In this document: piece after piece, positions 1 through 8,635 of the stretch
Position numbering within the stretch: the first letter of the stretch is position 1
Layout of the letters: each line of letters starts with the position of its first letter
Assembly (NCBI RefSeq): GCF_009696275.1
Contig: NZ_VUMI01000020.1
Location: forward strand, 1 to 64,000
Length of the DNA stretch: 64,000 bases
Direction of reading: 5' to 3'
DNA from: Eisenbergiella porci
GTDB taxonomy: Bacteria > Bacillota > Clostridia > Lachnospirales > Lachnospiraceae
Position numbers and translations under genes: made by a program
The notes under the pieces: generated by a model
Told to the model about the DNA's origin: nothing
Seen by the model: only the letters and a program-made list of their open reading frames with translations
Database searches by the model: none

Positions 1-37
1 AAGCGAGTAAACTCGCATTAAGTAACTGATAACTTAC

Positions 38-103
38 GGTATCCTGTTCCGGACTGACGGTATCGTTCCTCCGGAACAGTGGTATCCGTTCCTCCGGAAC
101 ATG
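38..103. repeat. Three imperfect tandem palindromic repeats
   Basis: Three units of about 21-23 bp start with GGTATC at 38, 59 and 81. Units two and three each hold the palindrome GTTCCTCCGGAAC. A separate small inverted repeat (GCGAGT-AA-ACTCGC) lies at 3-16. The block is downstream of the last polysaccharide gene. It could be a decayed repeat array, a protein-binding site or transcript-end structure. No gene is assigned to 1-192. Confidence 0.55.
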
Positions 104-192
104 GGTACAATCTCACCGGAATAAACACTTTTCATCCATTATCTTTTACCGCCCCCTCGGTCAAGAATCTTCTCATTATAATTCATTTCACT

Positions 193-810
193 TTATCCAT
201 TCAAAAAACTCACATAATCAAATTCATCAATCCAACGCTTTCCAGTAAATTTCCCTTGATAATCGCACAAATTAATTACATCACCATTTTTGCTTGTAGT
301 GCCTGGAATATAATAAGCATAGGGGCATTCTTTCACTTCCTTGGCAGTGAAAATAACCTTATTTTTATAGGGCAATTTTGAGAATGCCCTTATATCATCC
401 TCCGTACATCCATCTCTCTGTACCATCATGACAAATAAATTTTTCTTATCTATTCGTGCACACCTTTCTCTCCATTTTAATATTGCTTCCTCAAAAGTAT
501 CATAGTGTACAAAGTAAACATATATATCCACTAATTTTCCTACTGGGTATGAAACTCCATCTATATGACACTCTATAAAATTCTGTGCCAAATAAAAATC
601 TAAATTTGAAAGAAATTTTAAATAGTCTCCCGGTTTCATACACAAGTTTACTGTCGGTGAGTTGAATCTAATACCAAGCTCGTGACTTATTACCCCCCCC
701 CCCACACAGTTTGAAGCAATAATTGATGCTGTTCTGTTATTTAATTTTTTTCTCATACTCCAATTAGTTGGTAAACGCAATATCTCTCTGTATATCTTTT
801 TTATATTCAT
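193..810 (-). CDS. DUF1919 family polysaccharide-locus protein with internal poly-G tract
   Basis: This 205-residue protein matches the DUF1919 family, often annotated as an exopolysaccharide biosynthesis protein. The family-like signature is the N-terminal stretch SNCVGGGV followed by FNSPTVNL near residues 33-57. It has no obvious signal peptide or membrane segment, and its exact chemistry is not established. The three glycines 37-39 and parts of the flanking valine codons are written by an uninterrupted run of 11 G (C on the plus strand, 693-703). A 10-G version would read TAA directly after the glycines. A 12-G version would stop eight codons after its fourth glycine codon begins. Gene expression could therefore switch by slippage. 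It is the last gene of the AT-rich polysaccharide cassette, 57 bp after the FrhB-like gene. GAGGTC lies upstream of the ATG. Confidence 0.8.
   Translation of the reverse strand: MNIKKIYREILRLPTNWSMRKKLNNRTASIIASNCVGGGVISHELGIRFNSPTVNLCMKPGDYLKFLSNLDFYLAQNFIECHIDGVSYPVGKLVDIYVYFVHYDTFEEAILKWRERCARIDKKNLFVMMVQRDGCTEDDIRAFSKLPYKNKVIFTAKEVKECPYAYYIPGTTSKNGDVINLCDYQGKFTGKRWIDEFDYVSFLNG
693..703. repeat. Homopolymer C11/G11 inside coding sequence
   Basis: Eleven uninterrupted C on the plus strand are read as G on the coding strand of the DUF1919 gene, at codons 36-40. Such tracts are typical slipped-strand mispairing sites. In an AT-rich gene three consecutive GGG codons stand out. Confidence 0.9.
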
Positions 811-867
811 ACCCGATGACCTCGAACTTTATGTGTGTAATATAACAATCAACGATCTTGCTATTTT

Positions 868-2007
868 TTATCTATATAAACTGTGCAATATTTTACTTGC
901 CCCCCCCCGCATTATTTTCGTCTTATATAAAATTGTCTTTATCAGATTTTTTGTGCATCTCTTAGGGTAACTAATCCATATGCATCTTTTAAATTTTTTT
1001 CCGCTACTTATTGCCTTTAGCAATTTATTACGCTGCTTCGGTTTTACTGATGGGCGACGTAGCTGGTGGTTCCATTTTATAGCTCGCTCCAAGTCAACAT
1101 CCAAAAGATGCAAATCTGTTTGCTCTAAAAGTGCTTTTCCTTTCTCGTTTTGACAAAGTATCAATGAAACTCCTTTACTTTGAATATCCTCCGCCAGTTC
1201 ACTTCCCCAAGAATCACCTAATGTAATATCACTAACACGTTCTGGTTTGGCGTATTTACATTCATAACAATTTTCAGTATATGATGCTGAATCCAAAAAT
1301 GTCATTAGATAGTTATCTACAACCGTCGGCACTGTAAAACGTTTTTGATCACTTTCCAAGTAAAACTTGGACTTTACACGGTATTTTATATTTCGGGCAT
1401 TATCAAGCTTTAACTGATAATCATTTAAAAAACGTTCAAGTATCTTTGGCGAAGGTGTACCATGACAAATTAAATCTATCGTATATAAATTTTCTCTATT
1501 ACCCACAAAATTCTTTACAGCAGCCACTTGGCAAGGCAATCCTACAAACAATACCTTTTCGCCTTTTTTTAGTTTATCCAGTATTTTCCTATAAATACCT
1601 GTAGGATTACTTTTCACATATTTTGAACCGGTAAATTTTTCCACTTCCTTTTTAGTCTGTGCAAAAGAAAAACAGAAATCCCCATTCTCCAAAGAACAAC
1701 TACAGACAGTCCCACCGTAATTTACAAAAGCTAATTCTATTGCAGTTGCCACCCCTCCGGATGAGGCTTTTTCCCTGATTTCCTGTTCATTAGCCCACCC
1801 CTCTTTCCAATCTATAGGTTTTAGTTGAACTGGCGGTTTATTTTCCTGACATATTTTTTGACAAGCGTCACAGTTAATGCACTTATTTTCATCTATGATA
1901 GCATTGTATGCTACTATGGAATCTACTACCTGAATAGCTTTCTTCGAACATATATCAACACATGCCATACAGCCTGCACATTGGTCTTTTTTACATACAG
2001 TTTTCAT
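868..2007 (-). CDS. FrhB/FdhB-like iron-sulfur protein of polysaccharide locus (coenzyme F420 hydrogenase beta-subunit family)
   Basis: The 379-residue product opens with two 4Fe-4S ferredoxin motifs: Cys 10-13-16-20 and Cys 43-46-49-53. A domain of the FrhB/FdhB C-terminal type follows. Relatives in capsule clusters are commonly found beside polysaccharide pyruvyltransferases, as here. Their substrate is unknown, and the hydrogenase name reflects homology, not a role in F420 metabolism. The ATG at 2007 is preferred over an upstream one at 2034 because GGAAGTG lies correctly spaced before it and overlaps the stop of the flippase gene. A G9 tract (900-908) sits eight codons before the stop. 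Gaining or losing a G changes only the last few residues (RGGGK-stop or a 15-residue alternative end). Confidence 0.8.
   Translation of the reverse strand: MKTVCKKDQCAGCMACVDICSKKAIQVVDSIVAYNAIIDENKCINCDACQKICQENKPPVQLKPIDWKEGWANEQEIREKASSGGVATAIELAFVNYGGTVCSCSLENGDFCFSFAQTKKEVEKFTGSKYVKSNPTGIYRKILDKLKKGEKVLFVGLPCQVAAVKNFVGNRENLYTIDLICHGTPSPKILERFLNDYQLKLDNARNIKYRVKSKFYLESDQKRFTVPTVVDNYLMTFLDSASYTENCYECKYAKPERVSDITLGDSWGSELAEDIQSKGVSLILCQNEKGKALLEQTDLHLLDVDLERAIKWNHQLRRPSVKPKQRNKLLKAISSGKKFKRCIWISYPKRCTKNLIKTILYKTKIMRGGASKILHSLYR
900..908. repeat. Homopolymer C9/G9 near 3' end of FrhB-like gene
   Basis: Nine C on the plus strand are G9 on the coding strand, encoding part of R-G-G-A close to the C terminus. 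It is the second poly-G tract within about 200 bp in the polysaccharide cassette. Confidence 0.88.
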
Positions 2008-2014
2008 AACTTGA

Positions 2015-3418
2015 TCACTTCCTTTTAACATCAATAATCTTCTTCAACATCGGTAGCCACGGTTTACCTAAGAAACAAACAGCCACTCCTAAAAGAAGAA
2101 CTTGAATTACAAATCCAATATCGTTATTTAAATAAATGACAGCTGAAGACAAAATCAAAATAATGCTTCCAGAGATAAACTCAATATTTCCTATTTTGTA
2201 TTTAATATATTTTCTTGTATGAATTAATCTGAATATAAACACTAAGAAAAAGCTTATACAAGTTGCTATAGCTGCACCATATACATCAATTAAAGGAATT
2301 AGCGCAAAGTTTAACACAATATTAAAAACCGCGCCAAACATCCCAGAAAATAAATACCCAAAACTATCTTTATGAACAGTATAGCTAGTTGCCATAAATG
2401 ATCCCAATGTCAGATAAACATACCCAATTATAAGGAATGGGGTATATTTCCACGCAGAAAAGAACTCCTCGGAAACATATATACTTAAAAATGGTTTCAC
2501 AAACGTTAATATACCAATTCCAATCAGCATAACAATTCCTATAAGCATTTTAAAAATACGATTATTATATAGTTCTTCATCGCATGCTCCATCTTCCCTA
2601 ATGGCAGAATAACTCCATGCCTGATTAAAAATTGATGTTAATGTGGAAACAAGTGTCGGTATTTTATACGAAACTGCATATATACCATTGGCTGCAATCC
2701 CCACCATGCTTGAAACCATAATGCGGTCAGAGGAATTCATAATCCACCACATAAACGAATTTGGTATCAATACTATTGAATATTTCGACATACTAACGAG
2801 GAGTTTCTTATTGATTCTCTGTAGCGTAAAACTCTTATATCCCTTTCCTACAATCAGTGCATACAATGAAATAATCAGATTGGCAATTATGAATGCCAGT
2901 AAGTATCCTTTTATCTCCATCTTGAAAATAAGTAGGAACATAATATTGAACACCGCTATAAGCAAAGTATGCAGCACATTTCCTATCGAGTAATAGAGTA
3001 GTAACTCTTTACCTCTCAAATCGCATAAATAAAGCTGACTTGCAGCTAATGAAATCACATAAAAATATGTCAATCCAGCATATGATGAAATCTGATTAAA
3101 TAAGGTACATATGGGAATGATGAGTAAGCCAAACAAACATGCACACAAGAAGATATATGTCCCAATTTGTGTTATTTGTTTTTGATCTGCATCTTTATCT
3201 AACGCAAAACGCATAACAGATTCACAAATATTAATCGTAAGAATCGGTATTGCAACAGTACTGACTGTTGCAACCAAATCAATCGTTCCATACTGAGTTG
3301 TACTCAGCGTATTAGTATATAAAGGAATCAAGAAAAATGTTATCAATTTTGATCCTAAATTTCCTAATGTAAATAATAACGTATTTTTTATTAAGTATTT
3401 ATTCCGGTTGTTTCCCAT
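2015..3418 (-). CDS. wzx: Wzx-like polysaccharide flippase
   Basis: This 467-residue, strongly hydrophobic protein has the pattern of an oligosaccharide/lipid-II-type flippase of the MATE/MOP superfamily, with about a dozen membrane segments. Its start (NKYLIKNTLLFTLGNLGSKL, then a PLYTNTLSTTQYG loop near residues 33-45) is typical of Wzx proteins. It would move undecaprenyl-linked repeat units across the cytoplasmic membrane for outside polymerisation. GGAAGTG precedes the ATG. The gene follows the pyruvyltransferase by 27 bp, and its stop overlaps the ribosome binding site of the next gene, which indicates co-translation. Substrate specificity cannot be read from sequence. Confidence 0.87.
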   Translation of the reverse strand: MGNNRNKYLIKNTLLFTLGNLGSKLITFFLIPLYTNTLSTTQYGTIDLVATVSTVAIPILTINICESVMRFALDKDADQKQITQIGTYIFLCACLFGLLIIPICTLFNQISSYAGLTYFYVISLAASQLYLCDLRGKELLLYYSIGNVLHTLLIAVFNIMFLLIFKMEIKGYLLAFIIANLIISLYALIVGKGYKSFTLQRINKKLLVSMSKYSIVLIPNSFMWWIMNSSDRIMVSSMVGIAANGIYAVSYKIPTLVSTLTSIFNQAWSYSAIREDGACDEELYNNRIFKMLIGIVMLIGIGILTFVKPFLSIYVSEEFFSAWKYTPFLIIGYVYLTLGSFMATSYTVHKDSFGYLFSGMFGAVFNIVLNFALIPLIDVYGAAIATCISFFLVFIFRLIHTRKYIKYKIGNIEFISGSIILILSSAVIYLNNDIGFVIQVLLLGVAVCFLGKPWLPMLKKIIDVKRK

Positions 3419-3445
3419 TCGTCTTCACTTCCGCTCATACATGCA

Positions 3446-4540
3446 TTAGAGATTCTCTTCCAAATATTGGAATGTATTTTTCCTTGCATTTTCAAGTACC
3501 TTATCAATTCTATCCCTGTCAAGTTCGACACTCAGTATATTTTCAAGTTCATCAATGTCTGTAACAACATGTTCTTCAATTCCTAATCTATCGATTAAAT
3601 CTTCCAGCTTATTTCTATTACTGTCTTTAATAATCACTGCCATTTTTTTACCAAACTTAGCACCAAATATAGTTCCATGAAACGTATCAGTAATGATACA
3701 TTCCGCATTCATGAATGCTTTTAACAATTCAAATGGAGCAAGCATTTTTTGTGCTTTTATCCATTTCTGCCTTCCAAAAGGCGCAATCGGTACAAGATTA
3801 TATTTTTTACAGTAATTTCTAATTGCACTTATTGTTTCTTTATCTGAAATTCGTTCCTGATAGGAATAAACAATACAATAACGTTTAGGCAATTTACCAT
3901 TCACATTGCTACTTTGAATCTCTGCTGAAAAGTCTCCAACCGCAACTGGATCCAAATTATAAACGGATTCTCTTCCAATCAAGGTCCTCACAAACTTTTC
4001 AGTGTTTTCATCACGTACAGATATTGCATCTAGATTTGACATTGCCGTAATAATAGCTTGCCTCAATTCCTCTGATAAATCTTCTTCTTTTGTAGAACCA
4101 CAGCATGCTGCATATGTAATTACTCTTTTAGCATTTTTAACATTTCCAAACAACTGTGAATCAAACCCCCATTTTGAAGATTGTAAACAATTAAATACTT
4201 CATCACTACCGATAGTACAAACATCATAGATGGAATTATTTGTATTTCTCTTTATATGCAATTCATTTAATCTGAATTTATCATATATTCGTTCTGCCTC
4301 TATATTAGAAAGTTTATTTATTACCCTTAACATTTGGCAAGCCACCCAGCTTTTATCTTTATCTGCACTATAAGAAGACAATTTTTTGCACTGAGCATTT
4401 AAATTTTCATCTTCACCTCTTTTAATATCAATAAACTCAACTTGATGTCCAAGAGTCTCAATCATTTTTTTTAACGAATATGCCTGTAGCACGGAACCAT
4501 AGTTGTCAACTTTCTGCATAGACAAAATACCTATTTTCAT
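3446..4540 (-). CDS. Polysaccharide pyruvyl transferase family protein
   Basis: The 364-residue product begins MKIGILSMQKVDNYGSVLQA, the typical opening of the PS_pyruv_trans family (CsaB/WcaK-like). Further family-like segments are TIGSDEVFN, DPVAVGDF and ITDTFHGTIFGAKF (about residues 276-289). Members transfer a pyruvate ketal from phosphoenolpyruvate to a sugar, giving an acidic glycan. The ATG at 4540 is chosen over one at 4564 because GGAGG is well placed before it. The neighbouring FrhB-like gene is a frequent partner of this family in capsule loci. The acceptor sugar is unknown. Confidence 0.85.
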   Translation of the reverse strand: MKIGILSMQKVDNYGSVLQAYSLKKMIETLGHQVEFIDIKRGEDENLNAQCKKLSSYSADKDKSWVACQMLRVINKLSNIEAERIYDKFRLNELHIKRNTNNSIYDVCTIGSDEVFNCLQSSKWGFDSQLFGNVKNAKRVITYAACCGSTKEEDLSEELRQAIITAMSNLDAISVRDENTEKFVRTLIGRESVYNLDPVAVGDFSAEIQSSNVNGKLPKRYCIVYSYQERISDKETISAIRNYCKKYNLVPIAPFGRQKWIKAQKMLAPFELLKAFMNAECIITDTFHGTIFGAKFGKKMAVIIKDSNRNKLEDLIDRLGIEEHVVTDIDELENILSVELDRDRIDKVLENARKNTFQYLEENL

Positions 4541-4567
4541 ATTCTTCCTCCATATATCTCCCATTTA

Positions 4568-5734
4568 TTAAATTTTTATTTTAATTCTTCTAAATTTAAA
4601 ACCATCATTATTTGAATTCCATCTGATTATGCACAATCCTAACAAGAAAAACCAATTTAATGACACCTCAAAAATAGCTGCTATTATCATTCCATAAATC
4701 ACAAGAGACAAATAGAATGTTCTGCTTCCTTTTTCGCTATGTTTAAAACAATAATAAACTGTAAATACCAACACAACAACGCCTAAAAAGCCAAAACTAA
4801 CAAACATTTCTAACAGGCCATTCTGTACATTAGCATATACACCAGTAAGATTCATCATAATGGAATTACTATATCCATATCCAACCCAAAAACTTCCCAT
4901 AATAACTTTTGCTAAATAGCTTCCATAAATTTCTAAGCGTCCCGTTACAGTATAGGATTTACCAAAATACTCTGTTATAAGTCTATTTATGAAATCATTT
5001 TTTAAAATTGCCTCAATCCAAATAACCACCAATGCAGACAATATTAAGGCAATTACAACATACCTTTCTTTTATTGCTTGCTGCTTAATTTTTTCTGGCA
5101 TCCAATAAATGGCAAACAAAACTACAAGCGTAACTGTTGCTGTTGCGCATCCTATATAAAAAGAAAATAAAATTGAAAAAACGAATATCATTAATAAAGT
5201 TATTTCATTTCTCTTATTATTCATATCGTGAGAAGCTCCATATAATGCGATTAAGAGGATAAACAAATATGCAGATGTAAATTTATTTCCAAAGAGGTAT
5301 GCAACATTATTACTGTTATTTTCTACCCCCACCATCGCAACCGAAATTACTGTTAATATACAGTAAATTAAATTCATACTATACATACAGTCAATTAATC
5401 TATCCGAATAATCCTTTCGTTTACAAAGAGCAGAAAAAGTGTACAAGTCATAAAAAGTTAGTGCATATAATAATGAATCTAAAATATCTCTAAAACCATA
5501 ATTTCCTTGAATGCCTGCTACTACCCCCGACAATATTACGCATGAGCAAAACATTAAAGAACAATTGAGTAGCATTTTTTTATTACTATTAAATAACAGA
5601 AATAAGAATGTTCCCGCTAATATCAATATTTTCAATGTTTGTCTTAGGGCATCCGGCAAAAAATATGGCTTGAAAACTGCAAAAAACAACGCATATGAAA
5701 TTATGCTATAAATGCTTATTTTATATCTACTCAT
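4568..5734 (-). CDS. wzy: Wzy-like O-antigen/capsule polymerase or ligase
   Basis: The 388-residue protein has about 10-12 hydrophobic segments and low overall similarity to anything specific, as is normal for Wzy. A long extracytoplasmic segment near residues 235-300 holds TGRLEIYGSY and GYGYSN, followed by VQNGLLEMFVSFGFLG. These are patterns of the Wzy/WaaL superfamily. It would polymerise flipped repeat units on the outer face of the membrane. Position between the GT2 gene and the pyruvyltransferase supports this. AAAGGATG precedes the start. A ligase role is the main alternative. Confidence 0.78.
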   Translation of the reverse strand: MSRYKISIYSIISYALFFAVFKPYFLPDALRQTLKILILAGTFLFLLFNSNKKMLLNCSLMFCSCVILSGVVAGIQGNYGFRDILDSLLYALTFYDLYTFSALCKRKDYSDRLIDCMYSMNLIYCILTVISVAMVGVENNSNNVAYLFGNKFTSAYLFILLIALYGASHDMNNKRNEITLLMIFVFSILFSFYIGCATATVTLVVLFAIYWMPEKIKQQAIKERYVVIALILSALVVIWIEAILKNDFINRLITEYFGKSYTVTGRLEIYGSYLAKVIMGSFWVGYGYSNSIMMNLTGVYANVQNGLLEMFVSFGFLGVVVLVFTVYYCFKHSEKGSRTFYLSLVIYGMIIAAIFEVSLNWFFLLGLCIIRWNSNNDGFKFRRIKIKI

Positions 5735-5744
5735 ATTACATCCT

Positions 5745-6683
5745 TTACTTTATGTTATTTGCCACAAAGTATAATCTCAAACTCACAGCAAATAATACTG
5801 CTTTTGCCTTATCTTTATAGAAACAAGTCTTCTTTAGAGGATAAAATCTATCAATATATTTTCTTTTATCTTTTTGATATAATTTTCCTTCACTCATCGC
5901 TTTCATATAAAGCATTGCAATATGATTATCCATTAGTCTATATAACTGCTCATCTTCAATCGAATTCAATACCTCATCCAATTCTTTACAACTATTAATA
6001 AGATCAATTCCATTTTGCGATTTGTCCACTTTTCTCGTTATAGAATTTTTCCTTCTTACATAATGATAATAAGCATATTCAGATGTATAGATCGTATGTG
6101 CTTTTAAAACAACTTGAGGTGTCCAAAGTTCATCTTCGTGATATATACCCACTTTGAAAAACAATTTATTTATAATTAGAAACTCCCGTTTATAAATACC
6201 AAAACAAGCGGCCGCATATAAGTTTCTTTGCCCTAACTCACTCTTTGCAAATCCAAAACCGCTATACAAGTAATTATGAACACTTTTATATCCAAATTTC
6301 TTTTCAGCTTTATTTTCATTTTCTTCATAGAATCCAAAATAGATTATGTCAGGGAAATTCTGGTCGAAAATCATATTTTGAATCATTTGTAACGAATCAT
6401 CATCAATATAATCATCCGAATCTAAAAACAGAACATAACTTCCCTTGGCTTCATTCAAACCAATATTTCTAGTATCCGATAAACCTGAGTTTTTTTTCTT
6501 TTCGATAACTTTTACTTTGCTTAGATGTTGATATTGTTTTGCAATTTTTAATGATGTATCTGATGAGAAATCATCTATCAAAATCAACTCATAGTCATTC
6601 ATCTCTTGATTTAATACACTTTCTATACACCTTTTCAGATAACTTTCAACATTATATATTGGCACTATGATCGATAATAGCAT
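5745..6683 (-). CDS. Family 2 glycosyltransferase
   Basis: A 312-residue GT-A glycosyltransferase of the GT2 type. The N-terminal nucleotide-binding start is LLSIIVPIYNVESYL (residues 2-16). ILIDDFSSD lies near residues 34-42 and the metal-binding LDSDD at 87-91. The C-terminal region has aromatic and basic residues and no clear multi-pass membrane domain. It would add one sugar to the lipid-linked repeat unit on the cytoplasmic face. The donor and linkage are unknown. AAGGAAGG lies before the ATG, and the polymerase gene follows 10 bp downstream. Confidence 0.88.
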   Translation of the reverse strand: MLLSIIVPIYNVESYLKRCIESVLNQEMNDYELILIDDFSSDTSLKIAKQYQHLSKVKVIEKKKNSGLSDTRNIGLNEAKGSYVLFLDSDDYIDDDSLQMIQNMIFDQNFPDIIYFGFYEENENKAEKKFGYKSVHNYLYSGFGFAKSELGQRNLYAAACFGIYKREFLIINKLFFKVGIYHEDELWTPQVVLKAHTIYTSEYAYYHYVRRKNSITRKVDKSQNGIDLINSCKELDEVLNSIEDEQLYRLMDNHIAMLYMKAMSEGKLYQKDKRKYIDRFYPLKKTCFYKDKAKAVLFAVSLRLYFVANNIK

Positions 6684-6722
6684 TTACATTTTTCCTTCCT
6701 TGTCAGATTGTAACCCATACTC

Positions 6723-7436
6723 CTACCTAAAATTATGCAAAATATATTTACGTATAAATTGCTTTAATGGGATTAATCTATATTTCAATTCCCTAACCAT
6801 TTTATTTTCAGCTTTCCAACTTGATGCATAATGATGAATCGAATACGTATTGGAAGTAGATCTTATTTTTCTAGTTCCCATAACTATTGGACAAAAATAC
6901 TCTGGGGGGAATATAGTTACATCACAAACTTTTTGAACAGCTGAATTAACACATAAACCATATTTTTTCAGTAAATCCGTAGTAATTGTCACACATGTAG
7001 TTAGCTTAATAGAACCATCTTCATTTATCGCATCTTTTTTTTCATAAGCCTCTTTATTTTCTAAAACAAATGCATGACCTTTAACGGCTCCGAACCCTAA
7101 GCCTGTTGCCACACGTCCTGGCTGTTCCATCCCCATATATGCCTGATATTGTAATAGGCTATCTAATGACTTAATAAGTTCAACATCAGTATCGAGATAT
7201 ATCCCACCATATTCATAAATTACATCTAATCTTACATAATCAGTTAAAAACGCCCACTTTTTACTTTGATAAGCAGCGTTGACATATTCATTTTTTTTAA
7301 GATTATAGTTACTCTCATTCCATTGAATTATTTTATAGTCTGGACAATACTTTTTCCAGCTCTCAATACATTTAACTGCTTCTGGAGGTAAATGCTTTTC
7401 ACCAAACCAACAATAATGGATAATTTTAGGAATCAT
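6723..7436 (-). CDS. GT32-type glycosyltransferase (DXD sugar-binding family)
   Basis: The 237-residue product begins IPKIIHYCWFG and carries TDYVRLDVIYEYGGIYLDTD at about residues 65-84, with the DXD at 82-84. These are hallmarks of the Gly_transf_sug/GT32 family found in capsule clusters. It would be one of the cytoplasmic sugar-adding enzymes of this locus. The start at 7436 is preferred to 7460 because CGGAGAG is properly spaced before it. The longer form would overlap the pssE stop. Sugar specificity cannot be inferred. Confidence 0.87.
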   Translation of the reverse strand: MIPKIIHYCWFGEKHLPPEAVKCIESWKKYCPDYKIIQWNESNYNLKKNEYVNAAYQSKKWAFLTDYVRLDVIYEYGGIYLDTDVELIKSLDSLLQYQAYMGMEQPGRVATGLGFGAVKGHAFVLENKEAYEKKDAINEDGSIKLTTCVTITTDLLKKYGLCVNSAVQKVCDVTIFPPEYFCPIVMGTRKIRSTSNTYSIHHYASSWKAENKMVRELKYRLIPLKQFIRKYILHNFR

Positions 7437-7456
7437 AGTTTTCTCTCCGCATTGTT

Positions 7457-7957
7457 TCATTTTCTTATTAATTCTGTCACCAGTTTTTCCAAACTATCAT
7501 TAAACACTTTATTGTTACTCTTCATTCCAGATGGCATTTGAGCAACAATCTCGTCATAGTTAATAATAACATCTTTTAAATCATTTGTTTGCACTACAGG
7601 TATAATGGTTCCCATTCTATCTGCAACAGCTTTTGCAAAGTCTAACTGATGATCATTTACATGCTCATTAAACTGCTTCTGTCTTGGTACTACAATAGGT
7701 GTTTTTCCAATCTGAAGTGTCATAATAAAGCTAGCCGGTCCTCCATGCGTGATTACAATTCTCGCTTCAGCAATGTTTTTTACCATTTCCCTATATGGAA
7801 TCAGTCTACTCCATTTACAGTATTTCGGTTCATATGTACTAAATCCTGTCTGCATAATTACTTCTTCTGAAATAATGCCGTCTCTTTTCAAATTATCAAT
7901 ATACTCAATCAAGCGATTAAAAGGTTGCTCATGAGTACCTACTGTAACAAATATCAT
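7457..7957 (-). CDS. pssE: PssE/Alg13-like glycosyltransferase catalytic subunit
   Basis: A 166-residue protein with the C-terminal GT-B half of the Alg13/MurG type. It opens MIFVTVGTHEQPFNRL and has ITHGGPASF at about 93-101. VVPRQKQFNEHVNDHQ follows near 111-126 and contacts UDP-sugar in the family. Homologues (PssE, Cps14G) work as a pair with a separate membrane-anchoring partner, here the gene just upstream. Such pairs usually add the second sugar, often galactose, to the lipid-linked intermediate. GAGGG precedes the ATG. Confidence 0.86.
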   Translation of the reverse strand: MIFVTVGTHEQPFNRLIEYIDNLKRDGIISEEVIMQTGFSTYEPKYCKWSRLIPYREMVKNIAEARIVITHGGPASFIMTLQIGKTPIVVPRQKQFNEHVNDHQLDFAKAVADRMGTIIPVVQTNDLKDVIINYDEIVAQMPSGMKSNNKVFNDSLEKLVTELIRK

Positions 7958-7974
7958 CTTCTTATCCCTCTCGC

Positions 7975-8424
7975 TTAAAAGATACTTCCTAAATTTACAG
8001 CTTTAGGATATACTTTTTTCTGCTCATCCCACTGAACAATAAACTTATCGACTATCGGATAAACTATCTTTCCGGTCATTGTAGATTTATCTATACGGTC
8101 GAATACCTCAATGTAGATCAACTTTGCACCAAACAGTTTACCCAAATAGAAAAATGGAACCGCTACAGCAGCACCTGATGAAATAATAACATCTGGTTTT
8201 TCTTTTTTTAGAACTTTCAATGCAACAAAGGTATTACGAATAAGATTCTTAATGTTTCTATTTGTCGGAAAATAGCACGGATACATTTTTTCCCCCTCAA
8301 GCAAACTACGAGCATCCTCTTTATCGAAAGTAACCCAGAATCTTTCTTTGTTTTCCCAGAACGGTTTTAACATATACAAATGAGTCAAATGTCCACCACT
8401 TGATCCAACTAAACAAACTTTCAT
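7975..8424 (-). CDS. pssD: PssD/Alg14-like glycosyltransferase partner subunit
   Basis: A 149-residue Alg14-type protein. It begins KVCLVGSSGGHLTHL (residues 2-16) and continues with KPDVIISSGAAVAVPFFYLGKLFGAKLIYIE near 74-104. Alg14/PssD/Cps14F proteins dock the catalytic Alg13-like partner on the membrane and complete the GT-B fold. The two genes are 17 bp apart. It is the first intact gene downstream of the decayed segment and may have its own promoter at 8484-8512. Confidence 0.86.
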   Translation of the reverse strand: MKVCLVGSSGGHLTHLYMLKPFWENKERFWVTFDKEDARSLLEGEKMYPCYFPTNRNIKNLIRNTFVALKVLKKEKPDVIISSGAAVAVPFFYLGKLFGAKLIYIEVFDRIDKSTMTGKIVYPIVDKFIVQWDEQKKVYPKAVNLGSIF

Positions 8425-8483
8425 AATACCCTACCTCTTTCATCTCAACATATATCTCAAAAAAAGTCTACATAAACAACCTT

Positions 8484-8512
8484 TTAATACTTCGAATACT
8501 AATAACTTTCAA
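8484..8512 (-). promoter_or_regulatory. Possible promoter for pssD cassette
   Basis: On the minus strand TTGAAA (8507-8512) and TATTAA (8484-8489) are 17 bp apart, upstream of pssD and just downstream of a terminator-like hairpin. AT-rich sequence makes chance matches likely. An alternative pair lies closer to the gene. Confidence 0.35.
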
Positions 8513-8529
8513 ATCCAGTCATCTACTTC

Positions 8530-8562
8530 AAAAAGCCTATAGCAGTTCTCCCACCATAGGCT
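8530..8562 (-). terminator. Terminator-like hairpin upstream of pssD
   Basis: AGCCTAT and ATAGGCT form a 7-bp stem, followed on the minus strand by a short T run. It would end transcripts coming through the decayed glycosyltransferase region, separating cpsBCD from the pssD cassette. Confidence 0.5.
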
Positions 8563-8635
8563 CAAATTAATCTGCTGTCTTTCTATTCACACCACACCAC
8601 ATATCCTTTAACCCCTAGCTTTATTTCTTTAAACC

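Noticed and set aside
38-103. Possible CRISPR array
   Set aside because: Units follow each other without spacers and no cas gene is present.
79-381. A 100-codon plus-strand frame at the left edge
   Set aside because: It runs through the repeat block and then antisense to the DUF1919 gene; no start signal.
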